Shown here piece after piece: positions 1-5,859 of a DNA stretch of 7,051 nucleotides. Position 1 is the stretch's first letter; each line of letters begins with the position of its first letter. Below the pieces are notes generated by a model. It saw only the letters and a program-made list of their open reading frames with translations, ran no database searches and was not told the DNA's origin. The position numbers and the translations under genes are program-made. The DNA is from Helicobacteraceae bacterium (GTDB lineage: Bacteria; Campylobacterota; Campylobacteria; Campylobacterales; Sulfurimonadaceae). The DNA lies in NCBI GenBank assembly GCA_015488855.1, contig WFMY01000162.1:1-7051 (forward strand). The letters are read 5' to 3'.

Positions 1-1
1 A

Positions 2-253
2 GGTCTCATGATAAGTGCAAAAGAGAGAGAACTTTTGAACAAAGAGACTACAGTAATCTTAGCAAGAAGATATGTCGTCACTTGGCACAAAAAGCTTGTT
101 TTCATAGCACCCTACATACAAATTACACAAACAATACCAGATAAATTCAAAGAAAAAATGCGACTAAAAAAGATAGAACCAAAGTTAAGAGCTTATCTCT
201 TTAGCAATTTAGAGGTATTGGAGTCCTTGGAAGACTCTCGTGCATTACAATAA
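2..253 (+). CDS. tilS: C-terminal end of probable tRNA(Ile)-lysidine synthase (TilS), 5' end outside window
   Basis: The reading frame is open from the left edge to a TAA stop at 251-253, giving 83 residues. This is only the tail of the gene, so the Met at position 8 need not be a start. TilS modifies the wobble cytidine of tRNA-Ile(CAU) to lysidine using ATP in the cytoplasm. The catalytic PP-loop domain lies outside the window. The call rests on the tail pattern: a short beta-rich stretch (LVFIAPY), then a basic segment DKFKEKMR, then a helix KIEPKLRAYLF. I remember this layout (F-I-P-[FY] followed by KFKE..R..KIP...R.YL) from the ends of Campylobacter TilS proteins, but I could not align it. 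Codon use fits the neighbours, which supports a real gene. The last 61 bases overlap the end of the PilO-like gene on the other strand. If it is not TilS, it is an unidentified conserved protein. Confidence 0.5.
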   Translation, partial: GLMISAKERELLNKETTVILARRYVVTWHKKLVFIAPYIQITQTIPDKFKEKMRLKKIEPKLRAYLFSNLEVLESLEDSRALQ

Positions 254-753
254 ACTTTCATAGTAAAAGAGGAGTTAATAACCTCTCCTTCTCTTTTAAA
301 TTTTATAGGAAAATTAATCTCTACTATCCAATCACTCTTGTTAATCTCATCTAAAAAATCATAAAAAGTAGCAGGTGAACTAATCTGGGAACTTGTAGTC
401 ACCTCATAAAGCTCAAATATATCTACATTATCTTTTTGTGTAGTTTTAGATAGCGTTAAAGAGTTAAAAAGTTTTGCATACTTGTTAATAAATCTTTTCT
501 CATCAAAGCCATTTTGAAATGCAGTAATAATATGTCTATTATCGGATTGAAGATTTTTAAGTGCCGTAAAAGTCTGTGTATCAAAACTTTTCCACCGTCT
601 CAGATCTGCATTTTCATAAGAGAGTTTTGTTCTTTGCTCTCTATACTCTTTTCCCAGAGGGATCAACCATACAAAAGAGAAAGTAAGCACAAAAATCAAT
701 AAAAAAGTTGATAAGATGAGTATATATATGCTTTGTCGAGTTATATTATTCAT
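193..753 (-). CDS. PilO-like inner-membrane protein (last gene of the operon)
   Basis: The protein has 186 residues. One hydrophobic span at about 8-32 follows a short N-terminus. A charged, probably coiled-coil stretch comes next (about 34-75). A C-terminal alpha/beta region at about 105-170 includes FYDFLDEINKSDWIVEINF followed by beta strands ending in FTMKVYC. A single N-terminal anchor, coiled coil and ferredoxin-like periplasmic domain is the build of PilO, which pairs with PilN in the inner membrane of type IV pilus, MSHA and type II secretion machines. Size and gene position after PilM-like and PilN-like genes agree. The identification rests on architecture and gene order, not on a strong motif. 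The ATG lies 8 bases inside the end of the PilN-like gene. The tail is rich in Ser and Lys, and its last 61 bases run antisense to the gene at the left edge. I recall flagellar-motor homologues called FcpMNO in Campylobacter, so an FcpO-like role is possible. Confidence 0.62.
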   Translation of the reverse strand: MNNITRQSIYILILSTFLLIFVLTFSFVWLIPLGKEYREQRTKLSYENADLRRWKSFDTQTFTALKNLQSDNRHIITAFQNGFDEKRFINKYAKLFNSLTLSKTTQKDNVDIFELYEVTTSSQISSPATFYDFLDEINKSDWIVEINFPIKFKREGEVINSSFTMKVYCNARESSKDSNTSKLLKR

Positions 754-1291
754 TACTCGTATCCTCAGTATTTAAGATCTCATCAGTTTTATCTTTTGTA
801 TAGTTTGTAGAGACAAATCGCAACCAACCACCCTTTGCAGGGTAAAAACTACTATATGTCTCATGAAATATAGAACGCAAGGGTGCTTGCAACATAAAAT
901 TGTATACATCCTTATTTGGAGTTATACCATAGAGTATTAAACCATTGTGAAGAAGATGCGCTTCTGAGAGTGTGATACGCTGAGGAACAAGATCAAAAAG
1001 ATTTTTAATGCTATCTTTTAAAACACTATTTTTTGTAAATATCTTCGCGGAAGTATTGCTCTGTTTTTCTATCACAGCTATTTGGGCTTGCATCTCTTTT
1101 ATATTGGCTTGAAGTGTTGCTTTTTTATTGGCAATCATCATTTTATCTTGAAAAAACATTTTATCTTTATAGAGCAAAAAACCATAAGTTAAACCTAGCA
1201 TTAAAAGAGTCATTGAAAAAAATGTCAATACCAATTTGAGTTCTGGAGTAAAGATAGTTTTTTTTCTAGGTTTTATATAACTATATCTCAT
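746..1291 (-). CDS. PilN-like inner-membrane protein
   Basis: The protein has 181 residues. A basic N-terminus (residues 1-12) precedes one hydrophobic span at about 19-41. A Lys/Gln-rich probable coiled coil follows (about 48-80). The C-terminal domain has LFDLVPQRITLSEAHLL at 98-114, then GLILYGITPNKDVYNFML at 117-134. This order, a pair of helices, 'vP..i.l', a beta strand, 'l.G......v..f', is typical of the periplasmic domain of PilN. PilN joins cytoplasmic PilM through its N-terminal tail and dimerises with PilO in the periplasm. Here the cytoplasmic tail is short and basic, while the PilM-like partner is very acidic, which would suit an electrostatic contact (inference). Its ATG overlaps the stop of the PilM-like gene as ATGA, a sign of translational coupling. 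MshI/MshJ-type or flagellar-scaffold relatives are alternatives to a true pilus protein. Confidence 0.62.
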   Translation of the reverse strand: MRYSYIKPRKKTIFTPELKLVLTFFSMTLLMLGLTYGFLLYKDKMFFQDKMMIANKKATLQANIKEMQAQIAVIEKQSNTSAKIFTKNSVLKDSIKNLFDLVPQRITLSEAHLLHNGLILYGITPNKDVYNFMLQAPLRSIFHETYSSFYPAKGGWLRFVSTNYTKDKTDEILNTEDTSNE

Positions 1292-2301
1292 ATTTCCTCT
1301 GCCTTTGCTGCCTTAGAGAGTTCTACACCTAAGTCTATTTTACGGATAACAACGCTTAGATACATCTCCTCTTCAAGGAACTTCTTAAGTTCATCATTTA
1401 TCCCAATTGCATCAGCAATATATACTTTTTGCAAAAAGTCACTTGCAAATTTCTCATCAAGATAAAAATCTTTAATAGCACTCTGGATAAGTGAAAATCT
1501 ATGATAGTTTTCACCAAAACTACTCTCCTCATCCAGAGGTGGCTCAACTACTGCAACATCTTCTGTCTCTTGGCTTTCATCTTCAGAAAACTCATCCATC
1601 TCATCAAAAGTATCTAAATCTTGTATATCATCAAAATCATCAAGGGAGTCTATATCATCTATCACATTTACATCTTCAAGATCAATCCCCACATCATCTA
1701 ATGACAAATCTTCATCATCACTATGCTCATCCATGAGTAAGTCATCTTGAAACTCATTTTGATTGTCCATATCAAGATGTTGGGCAAAGACTAACTCTGA
1801 ATGATTAAAAACGCATAGAGACAAGAAGTCATTTTGCACTAAAATATATAAAGATAAATCTTCATCAATCTTATCTTTGAAAAAATTACTCAATAATAAA
1901 AAAGGGGAAAATATATAATCTAAACCAATTTTAGCATACTTTTTTTGATATTCTAGAACATCTAACTTAGAAGTATAATATCCCCATTGCTTAGAATAAC
2001 AAACATGCTTTGCAACACCTAAGTCACAAAACTGTGCCATATCTTGAGAGCTACAAGTTGGAGTAGCCCCCTGTTCTAAGGAGCTATCTAAAATAGAAAT
2101 ATAATGAAGTGGAGTTTTTTTTGCAATATTTTTTATATAGAGATAAATCTTTTCTTGTGAAGTAGTGTCAAAAATCTTTTCATGATTTTGACTTTTACCA
2201 TTGAAATGTAACTCTTCAACATAGATGGTTGTTTTTTTGATATCTACAAGAATATTTATATAAACTTGCGTATAAAGAAAAGTTTTTAATTTGCCAAACA
2301 C
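1288..2301 (-). CDS. PilM-like (actin/FtsA-fold) protein with a long acidic tract
   Basis: The protein has 337 residues, with no signal peptide or clear membrane span. Residues 16-32 (NILVDIKKTTIYVEELH) resemble the first nucleotide-binding strand pair of the PilM/FtsA/MshI fold. SLYILVQNDFLSLCVF at 150-165 resembles the second strand pair that follows the central helices. The final 70 residues return to a mixed alpha/beta sequence. PilM is the cytoplasmic partner of the PilN tail in type IV pilus and related machines. From 177 to 267 there is no Lys or Arg, and about 39 of the first 84 residues are Asp or Glu; I do not know this tract from PilM proteins. The start is GTG at 2301, which shares its G with the TAG stop of the recombinase, with a GGGG stretch just upstream. 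The PilM assignment relies partly on the two downstream genes. A co-opted flagellar-scaffold (FcpM-like) function is an alternative. Confidence 0.55.
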   Translation of the reverse strand: MFGKLKTFLYTQVYINILVDIKKTTIYVEELHFNGKSQNHEKIFDTTSQEKIYLYIKNIAKKTPLHYISILDSSLEQGATPTCSSQDMAQFCDLGVAKHVCYSKQWGYYTSKLDVLEYQKKYAKIGLDYIFSPFLLLSNFFKDKIDEDLSLYILVQNDFLSLCVFNHSELVFAQHLDMDNQNEFQDDLLMDEHSDDEDLSLDDVGIDLEDVNVIDDIDSLDDFDDIQDLDTFDEMDEFSEDESQETEDVAVVEPPLDEESSFGENYHRFSLIQSAIKDFYLDEKFASDFLQKVYIADAIGINDELKKFLEEEMYLSVVIRKIDLGVELSKAAKAEEI

Positions 2302-3134
2302 TATTCTACCCCGCCAAGAGGATGTGCTTTATTATAATTTTTTAATTTCAATGCACTTCCCAGTTTTGTATATATTTGCGTCGTTGCCATGGAAGCATGA
2401 CCCAATAGTTCACTAACATCGGCAATTGGAGCGTTAGAGTTTAATAATTCTGTTGCAAATGAGTGCCGAAGCTGATGTGGCGTTACTTTCAATGATACTC
2501 TCTTAAATACTTTAGTAATAGTATATCTTAGTGCATTTTGGCTTAAAAGTTCATCATTATCCTCTAAAAGATATATTTTTGGTGAATTCTCATGTAGATA
2601 ACTCTCTATCAATTTTTTTGTAGATGCTATCAATGGTATATCTCTTTGTTTAGAGCCTTTGCCCATTACTCGTACCCATTCATCTGAAATATCTTTTAAC
2701 TCTAGCATCTGCAGTTCTGAAATTCGCAATCCCAAGGTATAGAGTAAAATTACAATAAGTTTCTCTCTCTCGTCTGCCAATTCGAGAGCTTCCATGATGT
2801 ATTTATGCGCTATTGGCTTTGGAAGTGTTGTGGCTACCTTGATGCTCTCATCTGAGCTTAACATCACCCTCATACCATCTGAGTTTAGATACTCTACAAA
2901 GGAGCGTATAGCACTCAACTTTTTACTAATTGTTTTAGGATTTAGATCTTTGATATGAAGTCGATAAGGCATCAAATTAAAATAAACGACATCCTCTTCA
3001 TCTGTAAGTTCTATATACAACATTGCCTCTTTTAAGGCTGTTTCATAAGTTGTGATTGTTGCCAACGAATACCCACGCAGCTCTTCTAAGTAAAGTAAAA
3101 AATCTTCAATTTTTTTATGAATTAACTTTTTCAA
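2301..3134 (-). CDS. XerC/XerD-type tyrosine recombinase
   Basis: Counting from the TTG at 3134 the protein has 277 residues. It has an N-terminal SAM-like core-binding domain (about 1-95) and a C-terminal catalytic domain. All catalytic residues are present: Arg137 (LGLRISEL), Lys159 (GKGSKQR), His220 and Arg223 (HQLRHSF), His246 (LLGHAS) and the nucleophile Tyr255 (IYTK). The end, KAHPLG, resembles the AHPR-like tails of XerC and XerD. Such enzymes cut and rejoin DNA at short paired sites such as dif, or move mobile elements. Size and tail look like chromosomal XerC/D rather than the longer XerH (about 350 residues) of Helicobacter and Campylobacter. The frame also allows GTG at 3173 and ATG at 3155. 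I chose TTG because it leaves the usual nine or so residues before the first helix and has a GAG 7-8 bases upstream. It overlaps the preceding gene by 20 bases. Its DNA target is not visible here. Confidence 0.85.
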   Translation of the reverse strand: MKKLIHKKIEDFLLYLEELRGYSLATITTYETALKEAMLYIELTDEEDVVYFNLMPYRLHIKDLNPKTISKKLSAIRSFVEYLNSDGMRVMLSSDESIKVATTLPKPIAHKYIMEALELADEREKLIVILLYTLGLRISELQMLELKDISDEWVRVMGKGSKQRDIPLIASTKKLIESYLHENSPKIYLLEDNDELLSQNALRYTITKVFKRVSLKVTPHQLRHSFATELLNSNAPIADVSELLGHASMATTQIYTKLGSALKLKNYNKAHPLGGVE

Positions 3135-3570
3135 GAAGTTTCTCAAATTTTGCATGGTAGCGGGCAGCTTCACTCACTAATTCTTTATCAGTAATCACAC
3201 TAGGTGCTAGTTTTACATAAGAATCAATCATAATCTCACATACTAATTTTATCTTTGCTTTATCTGCATCAGAGATACTCTCATGCTCAGCTATGGTACC
3301 AAGATCATGAATATATTTTTTTCCTTGATTGATATATTTTAAATATTTGAGAGATGTAGTTGATTGAGCCATTATAGTCGCTGCCATTCTATTGTAAAGA
3401 TCAAGTCCAAAAGACTCTTTTGCTAAAGAATACGCCTCTTCGTAGTCACCAATCTCATAATAGTATTTTGCTTGAATTGATTTTTTATAAGAGGAATTTA
3501 TATAAAAGTACAAACTCATAATAATGAGCATGAGCATCGCAAAAATAGATATCACAACTTTAGCGTTCAT
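3115..3570 (-). CDS. Membrane-anchored protein with a TPR-like segment, function unknown
   Basis: I do not recognise this gene. The 151-residue product has one hydrophobic segment at about 4-24 right at the N-terminus, with no signal-peptidase cleavage pattern I would trust, so it is probably a single-pass inner-membrane anchor. The rest is helical and charged. Residues 34-64 (AKYYYEIGDYEEAYSLAKES and following) have the spacing of one tetratricopeptide repeat: Y-x-x-G-D-Y-x-x-A. That suggests protein binding, but one repeat alone is weak. The ATG sits 11 bases inside the end of lpxJ and has AGAGGGG about 10 bases upstream. The stop lies within the recombinase gene. Being locked between lpxJ and the PilMNO-like genes suggests an envelope role, for example helping an inner-membrane complex. 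That is inference from position only. Confidence 0.75.
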   Translation of the reverse strand: MNAKVVISIFAMLMLIIMSLYFYINSSYKKSIQAKYYYEIGDYEEAYSLAKESFGLDLYNRMAATIMAQSTTSLKYLKYINQGKKYIHDLGTIAEHESISDADKAKIKLVCEIMIDSYVKLAPSVITDKELVSEAARYHAKFEKLLEKVNS

Positions 3571-4192
3571 GTTTTAAAAGCCCCTCTTTTATAGTTTTTT
3601 TTGCTTCTTGCAGCGACAGAGAAGTCACATCTAAAGGTTCAGAGACAAAAAACTCTAAAGTACCAAAGGGTTTTGGTATTATAAACTTATCCCAAGATTT
3701 CAACATCCAATAACTTGTAGATTTTATCTCAACTAAGATTATTTTCGCTTGAGTTTTTTGAGCCATCACAACTATCCCATCTTGCACTTCATGGCGAGGA
3801 CCTTTTGGACCATCAGGTGTGATACCCAAATCAAATCCATTTTTCAATTCTTTAATGGCTTGGAGTAACACTTTTATTCCACCGCGTGTACTTGAACCAC
3901 GAATAGTATCAAAACCAAAATTATCAATAGTCTTAGCGATGAGATCTCCATCAAAATGCTCAGAAATCAATACTTGTATATTTACTTTTTTTCTAAAATG
4001 CAAATATACAAATGGAACGACCAGTAATTCACCATGCCAAAAAGCTACAATACATGGTTCATTAGGAATTACTTTTGGTTCATGATATATTTTTTTACTT
4101 GTAAAATGAATAAATTTTATTAAAAGCCAACCAATGGTAGGGAGGATTTTGAGGGTCAAATAACGCTTTTTTTCTTTACTTAATAACTTCAC
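3560..4192 (-). CDS. lpxJ: LpxJ-type lipid A late acyltransferase (DUF374/LPLAT family)
   Basis: The protein has 210 residues and the hallmarks of the DUF374 family: FWHGELL at 51-57, SEHFDGDLIA at 77-86, RGSSTRGG at 98-105 and TPDGPKGPRHEVQDG at 125-139. This family replaces the LpxL/LpxM-type acyltransferases in many Gram-negative bacteria. The H. pylori member jhp0255 (equivalent to HP0270) was described as LpxJ, which adds a secondary acyl chain to lipid A at the inner face of the cytoplasmic membrane. A hydrophobic patch at about 13-31 could hold the enzyme on the membrane. H. pylori also has its DUF374 gene beside miaB (from memory), which supports orthology. The start is GTG at 4192, overlapping miaB by 17 bases, with AAGGA 12 bases upstream inside miaB. 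Acyl donor and exact lipid A position cannot be read from the sequence. Another lysophospholipid-type acyl transfer is the main alternative. Confidence 0.78.
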   Translation of the reverse strand: MKLLSKEKKRYLTLKILPTIGWLLIKFIHFTSKKIYHEPKVIPNEPCIVAFWHGELLVVPFVYLHFRKKVNIQVLISEHFDGDLIAKTIDNFGFDTIRGSSTRGGIKVLLQAIKELKNGFDLGITPDGPKGPRHEVQDGIVVMAQKTQAKIILVEIKSTSYWMLKSWDKFIIPKPFGTLEFFVSEPLDVTSLSLQEAKKTIKEGLLKHER

Positions 4193-5477
4193 CAGTAAGT
4201 ACCGTCCTTGCTATTGAAGTAATTTGAACATCTCTAAATTCACCTAGATATTCATCTGAGCCTTTTATCTTAATAACGATGTTATTGTCGCTTCTTCCAC
4301 TCACATAACCATCATTGAAAAGTTCTTCAAAGTAAACTCTATAAACATTCCCTATCTGTGTAGAGTTTTTTTTGTCGATATGCTCAGTATGGAGTTCTTG
4401 AACACGCGTAAGTCTAGCAGAAGCTATATCGGGTGCTACTACCTCTGTAAAGTGTTCTGCTTCAGTCTCAGGACGAGGAGAATACTTAAACGAAAATACT
4501 TGATCAAACTCCACCTGTCTCATCACATCCATAGTGTCTTCAAACTCTTGATCACTTTCACCTGGAAAAGCTACAATAATATCCGTAGATATACTTACAT
4601 CAGGACACATAGACCTAAGCTTTTTTACACGATCTAAAAACCACTCTTTAGAGTAACCGCGTTTCATATCTTTGAGAACTTTTGTGTTTCCACTTTGTAG
4701 AGGCATATGCATCGACTTACATACTTTTGGATTTGAGGAGAACTCTTCGATAAACTCATCATCCATATGAAAAGGGTGTGGAGAAGTAAATCGGATACGC
4801 TCAAGAGTTTTTATCTTACTTAACTCTTGAAGCAACTTAGTAAAGTTTACTTTTTCATGATTGCCAGAAAAACGGCGACCATAATTGTTGACATTTTGAC
4901 CAAGAAGAAAAATCTCTTTTGCTCCCTTGCTTGTTGCACGCCTAGCCTCATTTACTATGAGATTAAGAGGTATACTTATCTCCTCACCACGAGTTTTTGG
5001 AACAATGCAATAGGTACACTGCTTGTCACACCCAATAGAGATATTGATAAAAGCTTTGTAAGTGGAGGAGCGAAAGTCACTAAAAGCAAACTCACTCTCA
5101 TCGTAATCAATATCTACCTCAACAGCTTTTGACCTATGTAAAACTTCTGTAATCTTAGATACATTTCTTGCACCCAAAACAAAGTCCACATAAGGTGCGC
5201 GCTTGATGATTTCCTCACCTAAGTGTGAAGCTGTACAGCCACATACGCCTATCTTAGAGTCTTCTTTTTTACTTTTGTTAAAGACACCAAGTTCTGAAAA
5301 AAGCTTAGAAACTGGCTTCTCTCTTACTGAGCAGGTATTGATGAGGATAAGATCTGCCTCCTTGAAATCTGTTGTTGCAGAGTAGTTCTCTTTTTTGTTT
5401 AATTCAGCAAGCATATGCTCACTGTCACGCTCATTCATAGCACAACCTAAAGTCTCAATAAATACTTTTTTACTCAT
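4176..5477 (-). CDS. miaB: tRNA-2-methylthio-N6-dimethylallyladenosine synthase (MiaB)
   Basis: This 433-residue radical-SAM methylthiotransferase converts i6A37 to ms2i6A37 in tRNAs that read UNN codons. The N-terminal UPF0004 domain has the three cluster cysteines Cys12 (LGCAMN), Cys49 (NTCSVREK) and Cys81 (VCGCTA). The radical-SAM motif CxxxCxxC is Cys150, Cys154 and Cys157 (IGCDKQCTYCIVP), which binds the second [4Fe-4S] cluster and SAM. FLLGQNVNNYG and the HMPLQSGN segment are characteristic of the family. A TRAM domain (about 370-433) closes the protein for RNA binding. LGQNVNNYG and NTCSVREKP point to MiaB rather than its paralogues RimO and MtaB. The ATG at 5477 has only a weak upstream ribosome site. 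A 10-codon frame that follows the preceding gene's stop ends exactly across this ATG (ATGA), so coupling may aid initiation. The reaction needs the i6A made by MiaA, encoded elsewhere. Confidence 0.97.
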   Translation of the reverse strand: MSKKVFIETLGCAMNERDSEHMLAELNKKENYSATTDFKEADLILINTCSVREKPVSKLFSELGVFNKSKKEDSKIGVCGCTASHLGEEIIKRAPYVDFVLGARNVSKITEVLHRSKAVEVDIDYDESEFAFSDFRSSTYKAFINISIGCDKQCTYCIVPKTRGEEISIPLNLIVNEARRATSKGAKEIFLLGQNVNNYGRRFSGNHEKVNFTKLLQELSKIKTLERIRFTSPHPFHMDDEFIEEFSSNPKVCKSMHMPLQSGNTKVLKDMKRGYSKEWFLDRVKKLRSMCPDVSISTDIIVAFPGESDQEFEDTMDVMRQVEFDQVFSFKYSPRPETEAEHFTEVVAPDIASARLTRVQELHTEHIDKKNSTQIGNVYRVYFEELFNDGYVSGRSDNNIVIKIKGSDEYLGEFRDVQITSIARTVLTGEVIK

Positions 5478-5506
5478 ATTTCGTCATTATCAGCTTGAGA
5501 GGGCAT
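5474..5506 (-). other. 10-codon in-frame extension / mini-ORF bridging to miaB start
   Basis: Directly after the TAG stop of the HP0268-like gene the same frame continues as ATG, nine more sense codons (MPSQADNDEI) and TGA. That TGA overlaps the miaB start as ATGA. It may be a coupling mini-ORF that brings ribosomes to miaB, which lacks a good ribosome site, or the remains of a longer C-terminus. There is no strong ribosome site of its own. This is a description of sequence, not a claim of an expressed peptide. Confidence 0.3.
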
Positions 5507-5752
5507 CTAATCAAGAATGTGTACTTGGTACATATACTCATTATCTGAAAGACCAAATTTTACTTCACTCATATAAAAGTTTTTACCTTTTTCTTCAAAA
5601 TAATCTTGAAGTTCGAGCAAATCTTTATGAGAGTTTTCTCTATCAAAATAGTAGATAACACTCCCCTCTTTTTCAACACTAGCTTCTATCTTTTTTACAT
5701 CTACCTTTTTAGGTTTAGCACTTAAATTTGTTCTTGCGAATTTTAAATTCAT
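5507..5752 (-). CDS. HP0268-family small protein (putative nicking endonuclease/RNase)
   Basis: The product has 81 residues. It matches my recollection of the 80-residue H. pylori HP0268 along its length: a short first strand (MNLKFARTN), YYFDRENSHKDLLELQDYF at 34-52, EEKGKNFYMSEVKF at 53-66 and a final Y-x-x-HI motif. HP0268 has been reported to have a fold like Smr domains, nicking DNA and cutting RNA at purines. Lys43 and Asp50 line up with residues I remember as important there, but Lys11 is not at the same place (Lys13 is near). The function should be treated as likely by homology only. The reading frame is open up to 5818, but the ATG at 5752 is the better start because AAGGA lies 8 bases upstream and the length fits the family. 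It is the first gene of the leftward operon, 29 bases before miaB. Confidence 0.85.
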   Translation of the reverse strand: MNLKFARTNLSAKPKKVDVKKIEASVEKEGSVIYYFDRENSHKDLLELQDYFEEKGKNFYMSEVKFGLSDNEYMYQVHILD

Positions 5753-5760
5753 CTTGAGTA

Positions 5761-5765
5761 TCCTT
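5761..5765 (-). promoter_or_regulatory. Ribosome binding site of the HP0268-like gene
   Basis: AAGGA on the minus strand lies 8 bases before the ATG at 5752. It decides the start of this gene against the longer open frame reaching 5818, whose first codons would overlap the promoter. Confidence 0.8.
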
Positions 5766-5788
5766 AATTTTCTATTGCATAATTTTGG

Positions 5789-5794
5789 ATTATA
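5789..5794 (-). promoter_or_regulatory. -10 box (TATAAT) of the leftward operon
   Basis: This is a perfect TATAAT on the minus strand. Transcription would begin near 5782 and leave a leader of about 30 bases before the ATG at 5752. There is no recognisable TTGACA -35 box, as is usual for the vegetative promoters of this phylum, but a T-rich decamer TTTTTAGCAC lies 8 bases upstream. It would drive the HP0268-like gene, and probably the whole chain down to the PilO-like gene. Confidence 0.65.
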
Positions 5795-5802
5795 CTTTAT
5801 CT

Positions 5803-5837
5803 GTGCTAAAAAACTCATTAAAGCAGATTTTTAGCAC
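5803..5837. repeat. Perfect 10-base inverted repeat between divergent promoters
   Basis: The left arm GTGCTAAAAA (5803-5812) and right arm TTTTTAGCAC (5828-5837) are exact reverse complements around a 15-base spacer. Each arm lies exactly 8 bases upstream of a -10 box, one on each strand. It could be a shared operator bound by a dimeric regulator, or simply two copies of a preferred upstream promoter element facing opposite ways. It cannot be a shared terminator because both flanking genes point away from it. Confidence 0.6.
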
Positions 5838-5845
5838 TTTTTCAT

Positions 5846-5851
5846 TATACT
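5846..5851 (+). promoter_or_regulatory. -10 box (TATACT) of nusA
   Basis: TATACT lies 8 bases downstream of a TTTTTAGCAC decamer, mirroring the opposite promoter. Transcription would begin near 5857-5859 and give a nusA leader of roughly 64 bases. It is one mismatch from TATAAT and has no clear -35 box. Confidence 0.5.
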
Positions 5852-5859
5852 TTCATACT

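Noticed and set aside
1..192. Further minus-strand gene after the PilO-like gene (e.g. secretin or pseudopilin)
   Set aside because: Minus-strand frames are broken by stops. The only late one (starting near 105, MKTSFLCQV...) lacks a prepilin or signal-peptide pattern, whereas the plus strand reads as a normal gene end.
187..201. AAGAG/CTCTT short hairpin at the stop of the PilO-like gene
   Set aside because: A 5-base-pair AT-rich stem without an adjoining U run is too weak to call a terminator.
268..300. Possible terminator: AGAGG/CCTCT hairpin followed by T-rich sequence after the left-edge gene
   Set aside because: The stem is only 5 base pairs with a 9-base loop, the T run is broken, and the site lies inside the PilO-like coding sequence.
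1491..1736. His/Leu-rich open frame on the plus strand
   Set aside because: It is the mirror image of the GAT/GAC-rich acidic tract of the PilM-like gene: ATC-type triplets read in another frame as CAT. It is composition, not a gene.
2331..2336. TATAAT on the minus strand about 30 bases before the PilM-like start
   Set aside because: It falls in codons for the Asn-Tyr-Asn of the recombinase tail, with no spaced -35 box. In AT-rich DNA such a match is expected by chance, although an internal promoter cannot be excluded.
5831..5851. Sigma-54 type promoter (TTAGCAC followed by TTTTTCATTA)
   Set aside because: The required GG at -24 and GC at -12 are absent. The TATACT box fits a vegetative promoter better.
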